Shown here piece after piece: positions 24,708-32,975 of a DNA stretch of 46,013 nucleotides. Source of the stretch: Selenomonadaceae bacterium. Lineage in GTDB: Bacteria > Bacillota > Negativicutes > Selenomonadales > Selenomonadaceae. The DNA is taken from assembly GCA_017635875.1 (NCBI GenBank), contig JAGBKP010000115.1, forward strand, positions 1-46,013. The letters are read 5' to 3'. Positions within the stretch are counted from its first letter, which is position 1. Each line of letters begins with the position of its first letter. Position numbers and translations under genes: made by a program. The notes under the pieces were generated by a model that had not been told where the DNA came from, ran no database searches, and saw nothing but the letters and a program-made list of their open reading frames with translations.

Positions 24708-25319
24708 TTACTCCAAAATCTTAACCTTTCGCCCCTCAACTTTAAGTTTCCCTTCCGCAAAAAGCCGTATAGCCTCGGGATAAATTCTATGCTCCACTTT
24801 TAAAACCCTAGCCGCGAGCGTTTCTTCCGTATCGCCATCCAGCACGGGCACAGCCTCTTGCAAAATAATCGGCCCCGAATCCATACCTTCATCCACAAAA
24901 TGCACGGTGCAACCCGAAACTTTTACGCCGTAGGCGAGAACGTCGCGATGAGCGTGCGCCCCTTGAAAAGACGGCAAAAGCGCGGGGTGAATGTTCATAA
25001 TCCGCCCTTCGTAAGCGCGAACAAATAACGGGCTTAAAAGGCGCATAAATCCCGCCAATATAACGAGGGTTACATTTGCCGCTTTTAATTCTTTAATGAG
25101 AGCCTTTTCAAAGGCTTCTCTCGTTTCAAATTCTTTTCTGTTTACGCATACGGCTTTAATTCCCGCATCCTTTGCGCGTGAAAGTGCCATAGCGTCCGGT
25201 TTGTCCGTCAAAACTATTTTAATCTCGGCGTTTATATTGCCGCTTTCGATGTTTTCAATAATCGACTGCAAATTGCTTCCTCTACCGGAGCAGAGTATTC
25301 CTAAATTTTCCTTAGCCAA
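24708..25319 (-). CDS. purN: Phosphoribosylglycinamide formyltransferase
   Basis: A 203-residue 10-formyl-THF-dependent GAR transformylase, third step of IMP synthesis. Motifs: [14 protein letters not shown] at the N-terminus, and the catalytic Asn/His/Asp set in [25 protein letters not shown] and [12 protein letters not shown]. The start is a TTG at 25319 that overlaps the purM stop; no in-frame ATG is available upstream before a stop, and the family N-terminus fits. Confidence 0.95.
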   Translation of the reverse strand: MAKENLGILCSGRGSNLQSIIENIESGNINAEIKIVLTDKPDAMALSRAKDAGIKAVCVNRKEFETREAFEKALIKELKAANVTLVILAGFMRLLSPLFVRAYEGRIMNIHPALLPSFQGAHAHRDVLAYGVKVSGCTVHFVDEGMDSGPIILQEAVPVLDGDTEETLAARVLKVEHRIYPEAIRLFAEGKLKVEGRKVKILE

Positions 25320-26361
25320 TAAAAACGCCGCCTTTGATGTTCACTTTATCGCCTTTTACCACTTTTCCGATTTCATAGCATTTTTCATCTATAGCGGAAA
25401 GTTCCGCCTTTATCTTCTCCGCGTCGTCTTTGTCAACGACAAGTACCATACCGATACCCATATTAAAGGTGCGGTACATTTCTTCCGGCGGCACGTTGCC
25501 CCATTTTTTCAGAAGTTTAAAGATTTCGGGGACTTTCCAAGCGTCGCCGTCAATGTGAGCGGTCAAACCTTTCGGCAAAACGCGCGGAATGTTTTCGTAA
25601 AATCCGCCGCCAGTAATATGGGCTATGCCGTGGATATAATATTTTTCGATTAAGGGCAGGCAGATTTTCGGATAAAGGCGGGTTGGCGTCAAAAGTTCCT
25701 CGCCGATAGTTTTATTTAATTTATCAAAATATTCGTCACCTTTTAGATTTTGACGCTCGAAAACTATTTTCCTCACCAATGTATAACCGTTTGAATGTAA
25801 GCCGGAGGAGGGCAAGCCTAAAACAATATCCCCTTCTTTAACCCGCTCGCTTGTTATGATTTTATCTCGTTCGACAACGCCGACGGCAAAACCCGCTATA
25901 TCGTATTCGCCTTCGGTATAAAAGCCGCGCATCTCCGCAGTTTCGCCGCCTATAAGGGCGCAGCCGGATTCTTTGCAAGCGTTCGCGACGCCTTTTACAA
26001 TATCTGCAACGCTCTCCGGCACAAGTTTTCCCACCGCCAAATAATCGAGGAAAAACAGCGGCTCCGCACCTTGCGCCAAAATATCGTTTACGCACATCGC
26101 AACCGCGTCTTGTCCGATAGTGTCGTGCTTATCCAGTATAAACGCTATTTTTAACTTTGTACCGACGCCGTCCGTGCCGGAAATCAGCACGGGATTTTTA
26201 TATTTTTTCGTATCGAGGGCGAAAAGCCCGCCGAAACCGCCGAGGTCGCCCAATACTTCGCTTCTGTACGTCGATTGTACGCATTTCTTTATCATATCGA
26301 CGGACTTATTCCCCGCGTCAATGTCTACGCCCGCGTCTTTATAGGTAAGGCTGTCGCTCAT
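25312..26361 (-). CDS. purM: Phosphoribosylformylglycinamidine cyclo-ligase
   Basis: A 349-residue AIR synthetase, fifth step of IMP synthesis. It has YKDAGVDIDAGN at the N-terminus, LISGTDGVGTKLKIAF, QDAVAMCVNDILAQGAEPLFFLDYLA, LIGGETAEM, GLPSSGLHSNGYTLVR and HITGGGFYENIPRVLP. ATGA overlap with purF upstream and an 8-nt overlap with purN downstream indicate a translationally coupled run. Confidence 0.97.
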   Translation of the reverse strand: MSDSLTYKDAGVDIDAGNKSVDMIKKCVQSTYRSEVLGDLGGFGGLFALDTKKYKNPVLISGTDGVGTKLKIAFILDKHDTIGQDAVAMCVNDILAQGAEPLFFLDYLAVGKLVPESVADIVKGVANACKESGCALIGGETAEMRGFYTEGEYDIAGFAVGVVERDKIITSERVKEGDIVLGLPSSGLHSNGYTLVRKIVFERQNLKGDEYFDKLNKTIGEELLTPTRLYPKICLPLIEKYYIHGIAHITGGGFYENIPRVLPKGLTAHIDGDAWKVPEIFKLLKKWGNVPPEEMYRTFNMGIGMVLVVDKDDAEKIKAELSAIDEKCYEIGKVVKGDKVNIKGGVFIG

Positions 26362-27776
26362 AGTTTTTTCCTTTCCTCAAACATATATTTTCCTGCGCCG
26401 CTCACGCTCTCTCCCGCAACGGGATACGCGCTGTTAAAGCAAGCGTAACACATAGTTTCGGGGTCTACCTCCGTCAAACTCTCTTTTAGCCCTTCAAGGG
26501 AGAGGAAATAAAGCGAATCCGCGTTTATATACTCGCGTATTTCTTCCACCGTCTTTGTTGAGGCGATGAGTTCCTTTCTTACGGAAGTATCAATGCCGTA
26601 ATAGCAGGGATAACCGATAGGCGGCGAGCTTATGCACATATGAATTTCCTTTGCTCCCGCGTGTCTTAGCATTTTTACGATTTTTCCGCTGGTCGTGCCG
26701 CGAACGATGGAATCGTCTATTAAAATAACGCGCTTGCCTTCCACCACGGATTTAACGGGATTAAGTTTGAGTTTCACCGCAGTTTCCCGCATACTCTGCA
26801 CGGGTTGTATAAACGTGCGTCCAACATAACGATTTTTGACAAGTCCCTCTCTAAAGGGAATCCCCGACGCGTGAGAAAATCCTGCGGCGGCGGTGTTCCC
26901 CGAGTCCGGCACGGACACAACGATGTCGCCCGTAAATCCGCTCTCTTTCGCCAAAATTTCGCCCATCTTAAACCGCGCCGCGTGTACGCTCTGCCCGTCT
27001 ATAACCGAATCCGTACGGGCAAAATAAATGTGCTCGAATATGCAGGAGGCTTTTTTCTCCTCCGTTGCAAAGGGAATGGAAGTAACGCCGCGAGAATCTA
27101 TCACAACGACTTCGCCGGGCAAAACGTCTCTTATAAACGTCGCGCCCACAACGTCAAGCCCGCAAGTTTCCGACGACACAACAAAGCCTCCCGCCTCGGT
27201 CTTACCGATGCAAAGCGGGCGAAAACCGTGAGGGTCGCGGGCGGCGATTAGTTTATCTTCCGTCATAATCGTAAGACAATACGCGCCTTTAACCTGTTTT
27301 AAGCTCTCGACAATGCGTTCCTCAATGGTTTCCTTTCTCGAACGGGCGATTAAATTCACTATCACTTCCGAATCAATGGAAGTTTGAAAAATAGTGCCGC
27401 TGTGTTCAAGTTCTTTTCTTATCTCCTGCGCGTTCGTAAGATTGCCGTTATGAGAAAGCGCAATTCTCCCGCCCGCGTAGTTCACCATCAACGGTTGGGT
27501 ATTTGCCAGCAAACTTGAACCCGTAGTCGAATACCTAACATGACCGATAGCTATTTTCTGTCCGTCCATATGCGGTATCTGATGCCGAAACACCTCGTTA
27601 ACAAGTCCCATACCGCGCGAAACGTCCATCCACGCGCCGTCCGTTACGGCTATTCCCGCGCTCTCCTGTCCTCTGTGTTGCAGAGCGTAAAGCCCGAAAT
27701 ATGTCATTTCGGTGACGTTCTCGTTTTCGGAATAAACTCCGTAAACCCCGCAGGCTTCTTTTAATTTATCTTCCAT
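26358..27776 (-). CDS. purF: Amidophosphoribosyltransferase
   Basis: A 472-residue first enzyme of purine synthesis. A short propeptide MEDKLKEA precedes Cys9, the nucleophile of the glutaminase domain after processing. GHVRYSTTGSS and ALSHNGNLTNA follow. The phosphoribosyl domain has VILIDDSIVRGTTSGKIV. Cysteines in SCIFEHIYFARTDS, YPCYYGIDTS and MCYACFN match the [4Fe-4S] ligands of the Bacillus-type, oxygen-sensitive enzyme. It probably has its own promoter just upstream. Confidence 0.97.
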   Translation of the reverse strand: MEDKLKEACGVYGVYSENENVTEMTYFGLYALQHRGQESAGIAVTDGAWMDVSRGMGLVNEVFRHQIPHMDGQKIAIGHVRYSTTGSSLLANTQPLMVNYAGGRIALSHNGNLTNAQEIRKELEHSGTIFQTSIDSEVIVNLIARSRKETIEERIVESLKQVKGAYCLTIMTEDKLIAARDPHGFRPLCIGKTEAGGFVVSSETCGLDVVGATFIRDVLPGEVVVIDSRGVTSIPFATEEKKASCIFEHIYFARTDSVIDGQSVHAARFKMGEILAKESGFTGDIVVSVPDSGNTAAAGFSHASGIPFREGLVKNRYVGRTFIQPVQSMRETAVKLKLNPVKSVVEGKRVILIDDSIVRGTTSGKIVKMLRHAGAKEIHMCISSPPIGYPCYYGIDTSVRKELIASTKTVEEIREYINADSLYFLSLEGLKESLTEVDPETMCYACFNSAYPVAGESVSGAGKYMFEERKKL

Positions 27777-27814
27777 TTATTTGCCCCTTATATCTTGTTT
27801 TGATAATTTATCAT

Positions 27815-27842
27815 ATTTTAGCATAAAATGACCTAAAAGCAA
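27815..27842 (-). promoter_or_regulatory. Likely promoter of purF-purM-purN-purH'-purD-galE
   Basis: TTGCTT (27837-27842) and TAAAAT (27815-27820) with a 16-nt spacer on the minus strand, about 40 nt before purF. No purine riboswitch is visible in the short leader. Confidence 0.5.
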
Positions 27843-27867
27843 ATTTCTTCTTTTTTATCGCTTATTT

Positions 27868-29130
27868 TCAAAAATTCACGCATTTTTCCAATACGGCTCT
27901 ATTTTCCTTAACAATAGGATTGACCGTGTTTATTTGCGACGCTTTGTAAAAATCCGCCCACGCTTCTTCGTATTTTTTTAGTTTTATTTCGCATATGGCT
28001 TTATATGTCGCAATTTCCGCAACATGCGGGTTGATTGACAATGTTTTCTTAAAATCCGCTTCGGCTTTTTCGTATTCGCCTAAACTAAAATATAATAATC
28101 CCCTGTTATAATATAATTCTTCCTGCGCAGAGGAGATTTTGGCGGCGTTATTATAAGCGTCTATTGCTTTTGCGAAGTTTTCCGTTTTGGTATAGAGAAC
28201 GCCTAAATTATAATACGCTTCCCACGTTTCTTTTATTGATATTGATTTTGAAAAATCATTCAGGGCTTTATCCGTATTTCCGTTCTTGAAATAAGCTATG
28301 CCGCGATATATGTAGACAGTATAATCATTGGGAGCTATCCTTAACAAAAGATTGGCATCTTCAATTTCTTCTGATAATCCGCTAGGAGAGAGCGCGTAAT
28401 TTAATTTTTTGATTATATCTTGACCGTAATATGTGCCGGGAACTGCCCATCTGCCGTTTAATCCTATCCAAGTCTTTATATTTCCGAAAATATCGGGGCG
28501 GGCTTGTTTTACCAGCGCATATCTCGGATCTACAATTTCCGTTTTGGGCGGCTCTTTTGACGCGTAAACCTTTATATGCTGAATATGCGCTCTTGCGCCT
28601 ATCTGCGGAGTGGGAAAAGCCGCGCCGTGCTTTCCTCCGCCCGTCGCTCCAAGTCCGCAATAATTGTTTTGCGAAGGACGAACGTCTCCTCCGTAATTGT
28701 AAAATCCAGTTTCCTTAAAGGATTGACAAAGAGCCAAATCCGGGCGTATTCCCTCTGCGGCGGCTTCAACATAATAGTAATGAATAAGTTCTTCCGGCGA
28801 GCAGGTGAGTTTTGGGGTTTTATTGTGTTTTAAAAGGAAATCGAGCATTTGCGTTTCGGTAGCTACGGCTTCCCCCATAATTTTAACGCTTTGGGGCGAA
28901 GTTTTTGAAGCGGTTGTCATATCTTCTCTAAAATTGCCGATAATCCATTTTGCGTCTTCGAGAGCGCGTTTGATTTTATCCGTAAAAACAGGGGACTTTT
29001 CGCTAAAAGACGAATCCCTTTCTATAAATTCGGTTTTATTGTCGTATGAAACTTTGTCGGTTTGAGCGTGCGTAGCGCAAACAAAAGAGAACGTGCAGCA
29101 TAACGCCGTAAAGATTTTTAGCAATTTCAC
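27868..29130 (-). CDS. Secreted glucosaminidase-domain protein with TPR repeats
   Basis: A 420-residue exported protein. A signal peptide (MKLLKIFTALCCTFSFVCA, cleavage near THA) leads to a linker, then at about 75-235 a GH73-like glucosaminidase domain: YYYVEAAAEGIRPDLALCQS, FKETGFYNYGGDV with the probable catalytic Glu, NNYCGLGATGGGKHGAAF, QIGARAHIQHIKVYAS, and GLNGRWAVPGTYYGQDI. The C-terminal half holds about four TPR repeats (YYNLGVLYTKTENFAKAIDA). It likely cuts peptidoglycan glycan chains. The start is GTG at 29130 with AAGGAAA upstream. It lies between purE and purF, an unusual place. Confidence 0.8.
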   Translation of the reverse strand: MKLLKIFTALCCTFSFVCATHAQTDKVSYDNKTEFIERDSSFSEKSPVFTDKIKRALEDAKWIIGNFREDMTTASKTSPQSVKIMGEAVATETQMLDFLLKHNKTPKLTCSPEELIHYYYVEAAAEGIRPDLALCQSFKETGFYNYGGDVRPSQNNYCGLGATGGGKHGAAFPTPQIGARAHIQHIKVYASKEPPKTEIVDPRYALVKQARPDIFGNIKTWIGLNGRWAVPGTYYGQDIIKKLNYALSPSGLSEEIEDANLLLRIAPNDYTVYIYRGIAYFKNGNTDKALNDFSKSISIKETWEAYYNLGVLYTKTENFAKAIDAYNNAAKISSAQEELYYNRGLLYFSLGEYEKAEADFKKTLSINPHVAEIATYKAICEIKLKKYEEAWADFYKASQINTVNPIVKENRAVLEKCVNF

Positions 29131-29164
29131 AAGAATTTTCCTTTCAATATTTGCCGATATTACC

Positions 29165-29206
29165 GTACAACTCGCTGCCGAAATAATATTTCAGACAACG
29201 AGTTGC
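29165..29206. repeat. Inverted repeat in the purE-glucosaminidase gap
   Basis: CAACTCG (29168-29174) and CGAGTTG (29199-29205) enclose a second pair GAAAT/ATTTC. It could be a weak terminator or leader structure; there is no T-run. Confidence 0.4.
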
Positions 29207-29261
29207 ATAAAGGCATTTCTAAAAATTACATACTGCCTTTGGTTTAATATCAGTTTTGATT

Positions 29262-29750
29262 TTACTCCAACTGCGCCTTGACGCGTTCGGCTTTTTTGGA
29301 TACATCAGCCTTCATCTTCTCGCGATATTTTACAAGTTTTTCTTTTAAATTGTCGTCGCTTACGGCAAAAATCTCAATAGCCATCATAGCGGCGTTTTTC
29401 GCGCCGTTTACCGCCATCGTAGCGACGGGCACGCCGGAAGGCATTTGCACCGTGCTTAAAAGCGCGTCAAGCCCGTTTAATGAAGTCGCGTTTATGGGAA
29501 CGCCGATAACGGGAAGCGTCGTATAGCTTGCCACTACTCCCGCAAGATGCGCCGCCGCGCCCGCCGCTACGATAAACACCTTTACGTCGTCTTTTTCCGC
29601 GTTTAATACATATTCCCGCACTCTTTCAGGCGTTCTGTGAGCAGACGCTACCGTAGCATCTATCTCAACGCCAAACTCCTTCAACAAATCCGCCGCAGGT
29701 TTTAAAATGGGAAAATCCGAATCGCTCCCCATAATTATAGCCGCTTTCAT
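29262..29750 (-). CDS. purE: N5-carboxyaminoimidazole ribonucleotide mutase
   Basis: A 162-residue class I PurE converting N5-CAIR to CAIR. Motifs: [42 protein letters not shown], and [25 protein letters not shown] precedes the ATG. purK, purB, purC, purS, purQ and purL, which often follow purE, are not in the window. Confidence 0.96.
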   Translation of the reverse strand: MKAAIIMGSDSDFPILKPAADLLKEFGVEIDATVASAHRTPERVREYVLNAEKDDVKVFIVAAGAAAHLAGVVASYTTLPVIGVPINATSLNGLDALLSTVQMPSGVPVATMAVNGAKNAAMMAIEIFAVSDDNLKEKLVKYREKMKADVSKKAERVKAQLE

Positions 29751-29826
29751 CGCGTTCCCCTCCTGATGTTCGATTTCATATTCTTACTTTTTTTTGATTA
29801 CATAAACTTAATTTTAAAAAAATATA

Positions 29827-30138
29827 TCACCCTTTGATTCTTTTAGCTACTATATCATATATTTTTTCATCTTCTCGCACGCCTATCGCTTTTATTTGCA
29901 TATTGCCTTCATCATCAAGCTCGTATATTATACGAAGACCTTCGCCTCTAAGTTTGCCTTCAAGCAAACCGGTTAAGTTGTTATTTCCTTTATGCCCTAA
30001 CGGAATACCGTAACCACCATTATCCTTCGACTGGGGATTTTGCATCAATCGTCCTATCATTCGGGTGATAATTTTTTGCTGATTTTTGGGAAGAGATGTA
30101 AAATCCATCAAAGCATCTAATGAGAAAGCTACTTTCAT
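29827..30138 (-). CDS. RelE/ParE-superfamily toxin
   Basis: A 103-residue basic protein with the family layout: an N-terminal VAFSLDALMDFTSLPKNQQ helix, then LTGLLEGKLRGEGLRIIYEL and IKAIGVREDEKIYDIVAKR, matching the RelE-type strand and C-terminal turn. Members usually cut mRNA at the ribosome. The start overlaps the antitoxin stop by 4 nt (ATGA), the standard type II order with the antitoxin first. It lies inside a run of housekeeping genes. Confidence 0.8.
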   Translation of the reverse strand: MKVAFSLDALMDFTSLPKNQQKIITRMIGRLMQNPQSKDNGGYGIPLGHKGNNNLTGLLEGKLRGEGLRIIYELDDEGNMQIKAIGVREDEKIYDIVAKRIKG

Positions 30139-30335
30139 TCAAATTCGATTCCTTCCGTATTATTGAGTTCGGATTCATCAATATTGCATAAGGCTAAAAC
30201 ATCGGAAAGCGGTATTGAAGCGTCTTTTATAGGGTGACGCTCTATATATTCATCCATAGCTGTTTTAATAAAACTATGCAAATTAAATCCTCGCGCAGTT
30301 GCGGCTTCAATATAATAATTACTTGTCGTAATCAT
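30135..30335 (-). CDS. Antitoxin of the RelE-type pair
   Basis: A 66-residue acidic protein beginning MITTSNYYIEAATARGFNL. The short N-terminal half could be a DNA-binding helix pair and the acidic C-terminus (ESELNNTEGIEFE) the toxin-neutralising tail. No named family was recognised; the assignment rests on size, position and overlap. The ATG at 30335 follows GAGGTG; a GTG three codons upstream is less likely. Confidence 0.65.
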   Translation of the reverse strand: MITTSNYYIEAATARGFNLHSFIKTAMDEYIERHPIKDASIPLSDVLALCNIDESELNNTEGIEFE

Positions 30336-30381
30336 ATTTAACACCTCGCAATTTAATTTGTTATGAACTTAATTACGGTAT

Positions 30382-31575
30382 TCACAACAACTTCTCAACC
30401 TCATCCAAAATAATCTTCGCAAGCTCGCTTTTTTGCATAATCGGCGCGTCAATCTCGCGTCCGTCTTTAAAGATAAGTTTTGCTATATTTGTATCTGTGC
30501 CAAAGCCCGCGCCTTCTTCTTTTACGTTGTTTGCAACGATAAAATCAAGATTTTTTTCGCGTAGTTTTTTGTTTGCGTATTCAACAAGATTATTCGTTTC
30601 AGCCGCAAAGCCTACCAATATTTGATTTTTCCTCTTTTCGCCCAGTTCCTTTAATATATCCGGGTTTCTTACAAGTTTAAGGGTAAGTTCGTCGCCTTGC
30701 TTTTTTATCTTTTCTGTCGCGACTTCCGCGAGCCGATAATCTGCAACCGCCGCTGATTTAATAACCGCGTCAGCGTCGTCGTATTCGGCTAAAACTGCCG
30801 CTCGCATTTCTTCCGTAGTATTTACTCTAATAGTTTTTACTCCGTCGGGATTTTTTAAATGCGTAACTCCAGCTACAAGCACAACATCTGCGCCGCGTTT
30901 TGCCGCTTCTTTTGCGATTTCAAAGCCCATCTTCCCCGTTGAATGATTTCCTATAAACCGCACGGGGTCAATGGGCGCGATAGTCCCCGCCGCCGTTACT
31001 ATTATTTTTTTACCCTTTAAACTTAAATTTTGCGACAAAATATTTTCCGCAAAATTTACAATATCAACAGGCTCGGGAAGCCTACCCGCGCCTATCGCGC
31101 CGCAGGCCAAAACCCCTTCGGCGGGTGGCATTATATATGCTCCGCGTTTTTTTAATTCCTCGATATTTTTTTGCGTTATCGGGTTTTCGTACATATTCGT
31201 ATTCATAGCGGGGGCAATCATAATAGGCGTGCGAATGGCGAGAAGCGTCGTTGTGAGCAAATCGTCGGCTATGCCAAGTCGTGCTTTTGCGATAAAGTTT
31301 GCCGTCGCGGGGGCGACTATAGCCATATCCGCGTTTTCTGCAAGCCGTATATGTATAGGCTCGCTCTCTTCGTTCCAAAGATTTGTATAGACTTTTCTTC
31401 CCAAAACTTCGCCGAAAGTTAAGGGCGTTACGAAATTTTCCGCGCCTTTTGTCAAAACAACGTCTACCAGCGCGCCTGCTTTTTTCAGTCTGCTTGCGAC
31501 TTCTATCGCCTTATAAGCCGCGATTCCGCCGGTAACGCCCAAAAGAATACGTTTTTCTTTAAATCCGCCGCTCAT
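30382..31575 (-). CDS. coaBC: Bifunctional phosphopantothenoylcysteine decarboxylase/phosphopantothenate-cysteine ligase
   Basis: A 397-residue CoA-synthesis enzyme. The N-terminal CoaC flavoprotein half shows VTGGIAAYKAIE, the HIRLAENADMAIVAPATANF segment, IAPAMNTNMYENP and VLACGAIGAGR. The C-terminal CoaB half has VTAAGTIAPIDPVRFIGNHS, then KMGFEIAKEAAKRGADV, and a later VGFAAETNN. It overlaps rpoZ by 4 nt. Confidence 0.96.
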   Translation of the reverse strand: MSGGFKEKRILLGVTGGIAAYKAIEVASRLKKAGALVDVVLTKGAENFVTPLTFGEVLGRKVYTNLWNEESEPIHIRLAENADMAIVAPATANFIAKARLGIADDLLTTTLLAIRTPIMIAPAMNTNMYENPITQKNIEELKKRGAYIMPPAEGVLACGAIGAGRLPEPVDIVNFAENILSQNLSLKGKKIIVTAAGTIAPIDPVRFIGNHSTGKMGFEIAKEAAKRGADVVLVAGVTHLKNPDGVKTIRVNTTEEMRAAVLAEYDDADAVIKSAAVADYRLAEVATEKIKKQGDELTLKLVRNPDILKELGEKRKNQILVGFAAETNNLVEYANKKLREKNLDFIVANNVKEEGAGFGTDTNIAKLIFKDGREIDAPIMQKSELAKIILDEVEKLL

Positions 31576-31895
31576 TTTTCAGTCTCGCTTGCGTCTTCAA
31601 CGGATAAATCCGGCTCACCTGCCAGAGCATCGTCAAGCTCGATATCTTCCAGCGCGTATTCTGCCGTTTCTTCTTGAGGATTACCTATCTCATAGGTTAT
31701 TTTTCCCTCCAAAATTTCCTCCAGAGCATTAGTCACATTCTTCGTGGAAGAACTTTTAACTTTCAATTCATCGCCGGCGAGAAGTTCGCGCGCGCGACGC
31801 GCCGCAAGCACCACCAAGCCGTATCTTGTGTCGACTTTTTCCATAAGCGCGTCTGTCGAGGGATTTACCATACTTGTTGTCGCTGTGTTTTTCAT
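31572..31895 (-). CDS. rpoZ: DNA-directed RNA polymerase omega subunit
   Basis: A 107-residue omega with MVNPSTDALMEKVDTRYGLV near the N-terminus, VLAARRARELLAG and NVTNALEEILEGKITYE, followed by an acidic tail. It assists core RNA polymerase assembly. The ATG at 31895 overlaps the gmk stop (ATGA) and has GGAGGA upstream. Confidence 0.93.
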   Translation of the reverse strand: MKNTATTSMVNPSTDALMEKVDTRYGLVVLAARRARELLAGDELKVKSSSTKNVTNALEEILEGKITYEIGNPQEETAEYALEDIELDDALAGEPDLSVEDASETEK

Positions 31896-32491
31896 TTAAG
31901 TTCCTCCAATAAATTCAAATTTCGTTCGGATTTTAATTTTTCCGCTTTTAAAATATTTTTTATGCTTTTTACCGCATTTTCAATTTCATCGTTTACCACC
32001 AAATATTGATATTTTTCGCCGAGAGCGATTTCTCCTTTCGCCGCGCCCAAACGCTTTTTAAGACTTTCTTCCGTCTCCGTGCCGCGTCCTTCTATGCGCC
32101 GTTTTAATTCGGCTAGACTTGGCGGAAGCAAAAATATAAACACGCCTTTGGGCATTTTTTCCATCACGTTTAATGCGCCCTGCGTATCTATTTCAAGCAG
32201 AATATCCTCGCCGTTTTTCAGGCGTTCTTCCACTTTTTTCAGCGGCGTGCCGTAGTAATTGTCGTAGACCTTTGCCCACTCCAAAAACTCTCCCGCCTCT
32301 ATCATCTCTTCAAACCGCTCTTTTTTTAAAAACCAATAATTTACGCCGTCAACTTCGCCTTCCCTAGGGGCGCGGGTAGTGGCAGAAACTGAAAACGCCA
32401 ATTTTTTTTCGGTTTCAAAGAGTTTTTTGCAAACCGTGCCTTTTCCCGTGCCGGAAGCTCCCGATATTACGACTAATAGTCCTTCCTTCAT
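31892..32491 (-). CDS. gmk: Guanylate kinase
   Basis: A 199-residue kinase phosphorylating GMP to GDP. P-loop GASGTGKGT at about 11-19, GMP-binding [18 protein letters not shown], then [13 protein letters not shown] and [11 protein letters not shown]. It overlaps remA by 4 nt in the conserved remA-gmk-rpoZ order. Confidence 0.97.
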   Translation of the reverse strand: MKEGLLVVISGASGTGKGTVCKKLFETEKKLAFSVSATTRAPREGEVDGVNYWFLKKERFEEMIEAGEFLEWAKVYDNYYGTPLKKVEERLKNGEDILLEIDTQGALNVMEKMPKGVFIFLLPPSLAELKRRIEGRGTETEESLKKRLGAAKGEIALGEKYQYLVVNDEIENAVKSIKNILKAEKLKSERNLNLLEELK

Positions 32492-32742
32492 TCATCTTTC
32501 TCCTTATCTTCCATACGCGACGCCAATGTTTCAGGCTGCACCGTTGATAGCACGATATGGTCGCTGTCCGTTACTATAACCGCCCGCGTAGGTCGTCCGC
32601 AAGTCGCGTCTATCAGCCGATTTTCTTTTTTCGCTTCGCTTACAACTCGCTTTATAGGCGCAGAATCCGGCGCGACAATAGCAATCACACGATTTAAGGA
32701 CACCATATTTTGAAACCCAATATTCAAAAATTTTATTTCCAT
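32488..32742 (-). CDS. remA: RemA-like extracellular matrix/osmoregulation regulator (DUF370)
   Basis: An 84-residue DUF370 protein: [19 protein letters not shown], then [21 protein letters not shown] and [18 protein letters not shown]. In Bacillus, RemA forms a DNA-binding ring that activates matrix genes. Its place next to gmk is a strong Firmicute signature. It normally follows yicC closely; here 233 bp with elements D and E intervene. Confidence 0.92.
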   Translation of the reverse strand: MEIKFLNIGFQNMVSLNRVIAIVAPDSAPIKRVVSEAKKENRLIDATCGRPTRAVIVTDSDHIVLSTVQPETLASRMEDKEKDE

Positions 32743-32765
32743 AAATTACCTCTATTCTGAAAACC

Positions 32766-32869
32766 TTACTTTCTTTTTCTCTTTTCTTTTTTATAAAAAA
32801 GAAAAGAGAAAAAGAAAGTAACAAAGAAAAAAGAGAAAGAAAAAACTTTACTAAACTCTATTGATTTAG
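32766..32869 (-). repeat. Triplex-type three-arm repeat, copy D
   Basis: Perfect 27-bp inverted arms 32766-32792 and 32795-32821 with a 2-nt loop; a third purine arm 32823-32845 mirrors the middle arm at 19 of 23 positions, differing by a one-base register shift of GAG. Centre GTAAC. Its leader (complement of CAATAGAGTTTAGTAAAG, ending at 32866) matches copies B and C. Y1-Y2-R reads on the minus strand. Confidence 0.85.
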
Positions 32870-32884
32870 TTTTTTATATTAAAA

Positions 32885-32963
32885 TTCTTTTTCTTTCTTT
32901 TGGTACTTTTCTTTCTTTTTCGCCTGTGCCCTTTGGGTATATAAGAAAAAGAAAGAAAAGTAC
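32885..32963 (+). repeat. Triplex-type three-arm repeat, copy E
   Basis: Y1 32887-32901, centre GGTAC, Y2 to 32921, loop GCCTGTGCCCTTTGGGTAT, R 32945-32963. Y2 with its GTAC pairs perfectly with R over 19 bp, and Y1 is an exact 15-nt mirror. It is inverted relative to copy D and shares the GCCTGT...CCC...GGG loop with copy A. Confidence 0.85.
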
Positions 32964-32975
32964 GGTTTTAAAAAA

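Noticed and set aside
29751-29826. Purine riboswitch before purE
   Set aside because: The gap is only 76 nt of AT-rich sequence without aptamer motifs.
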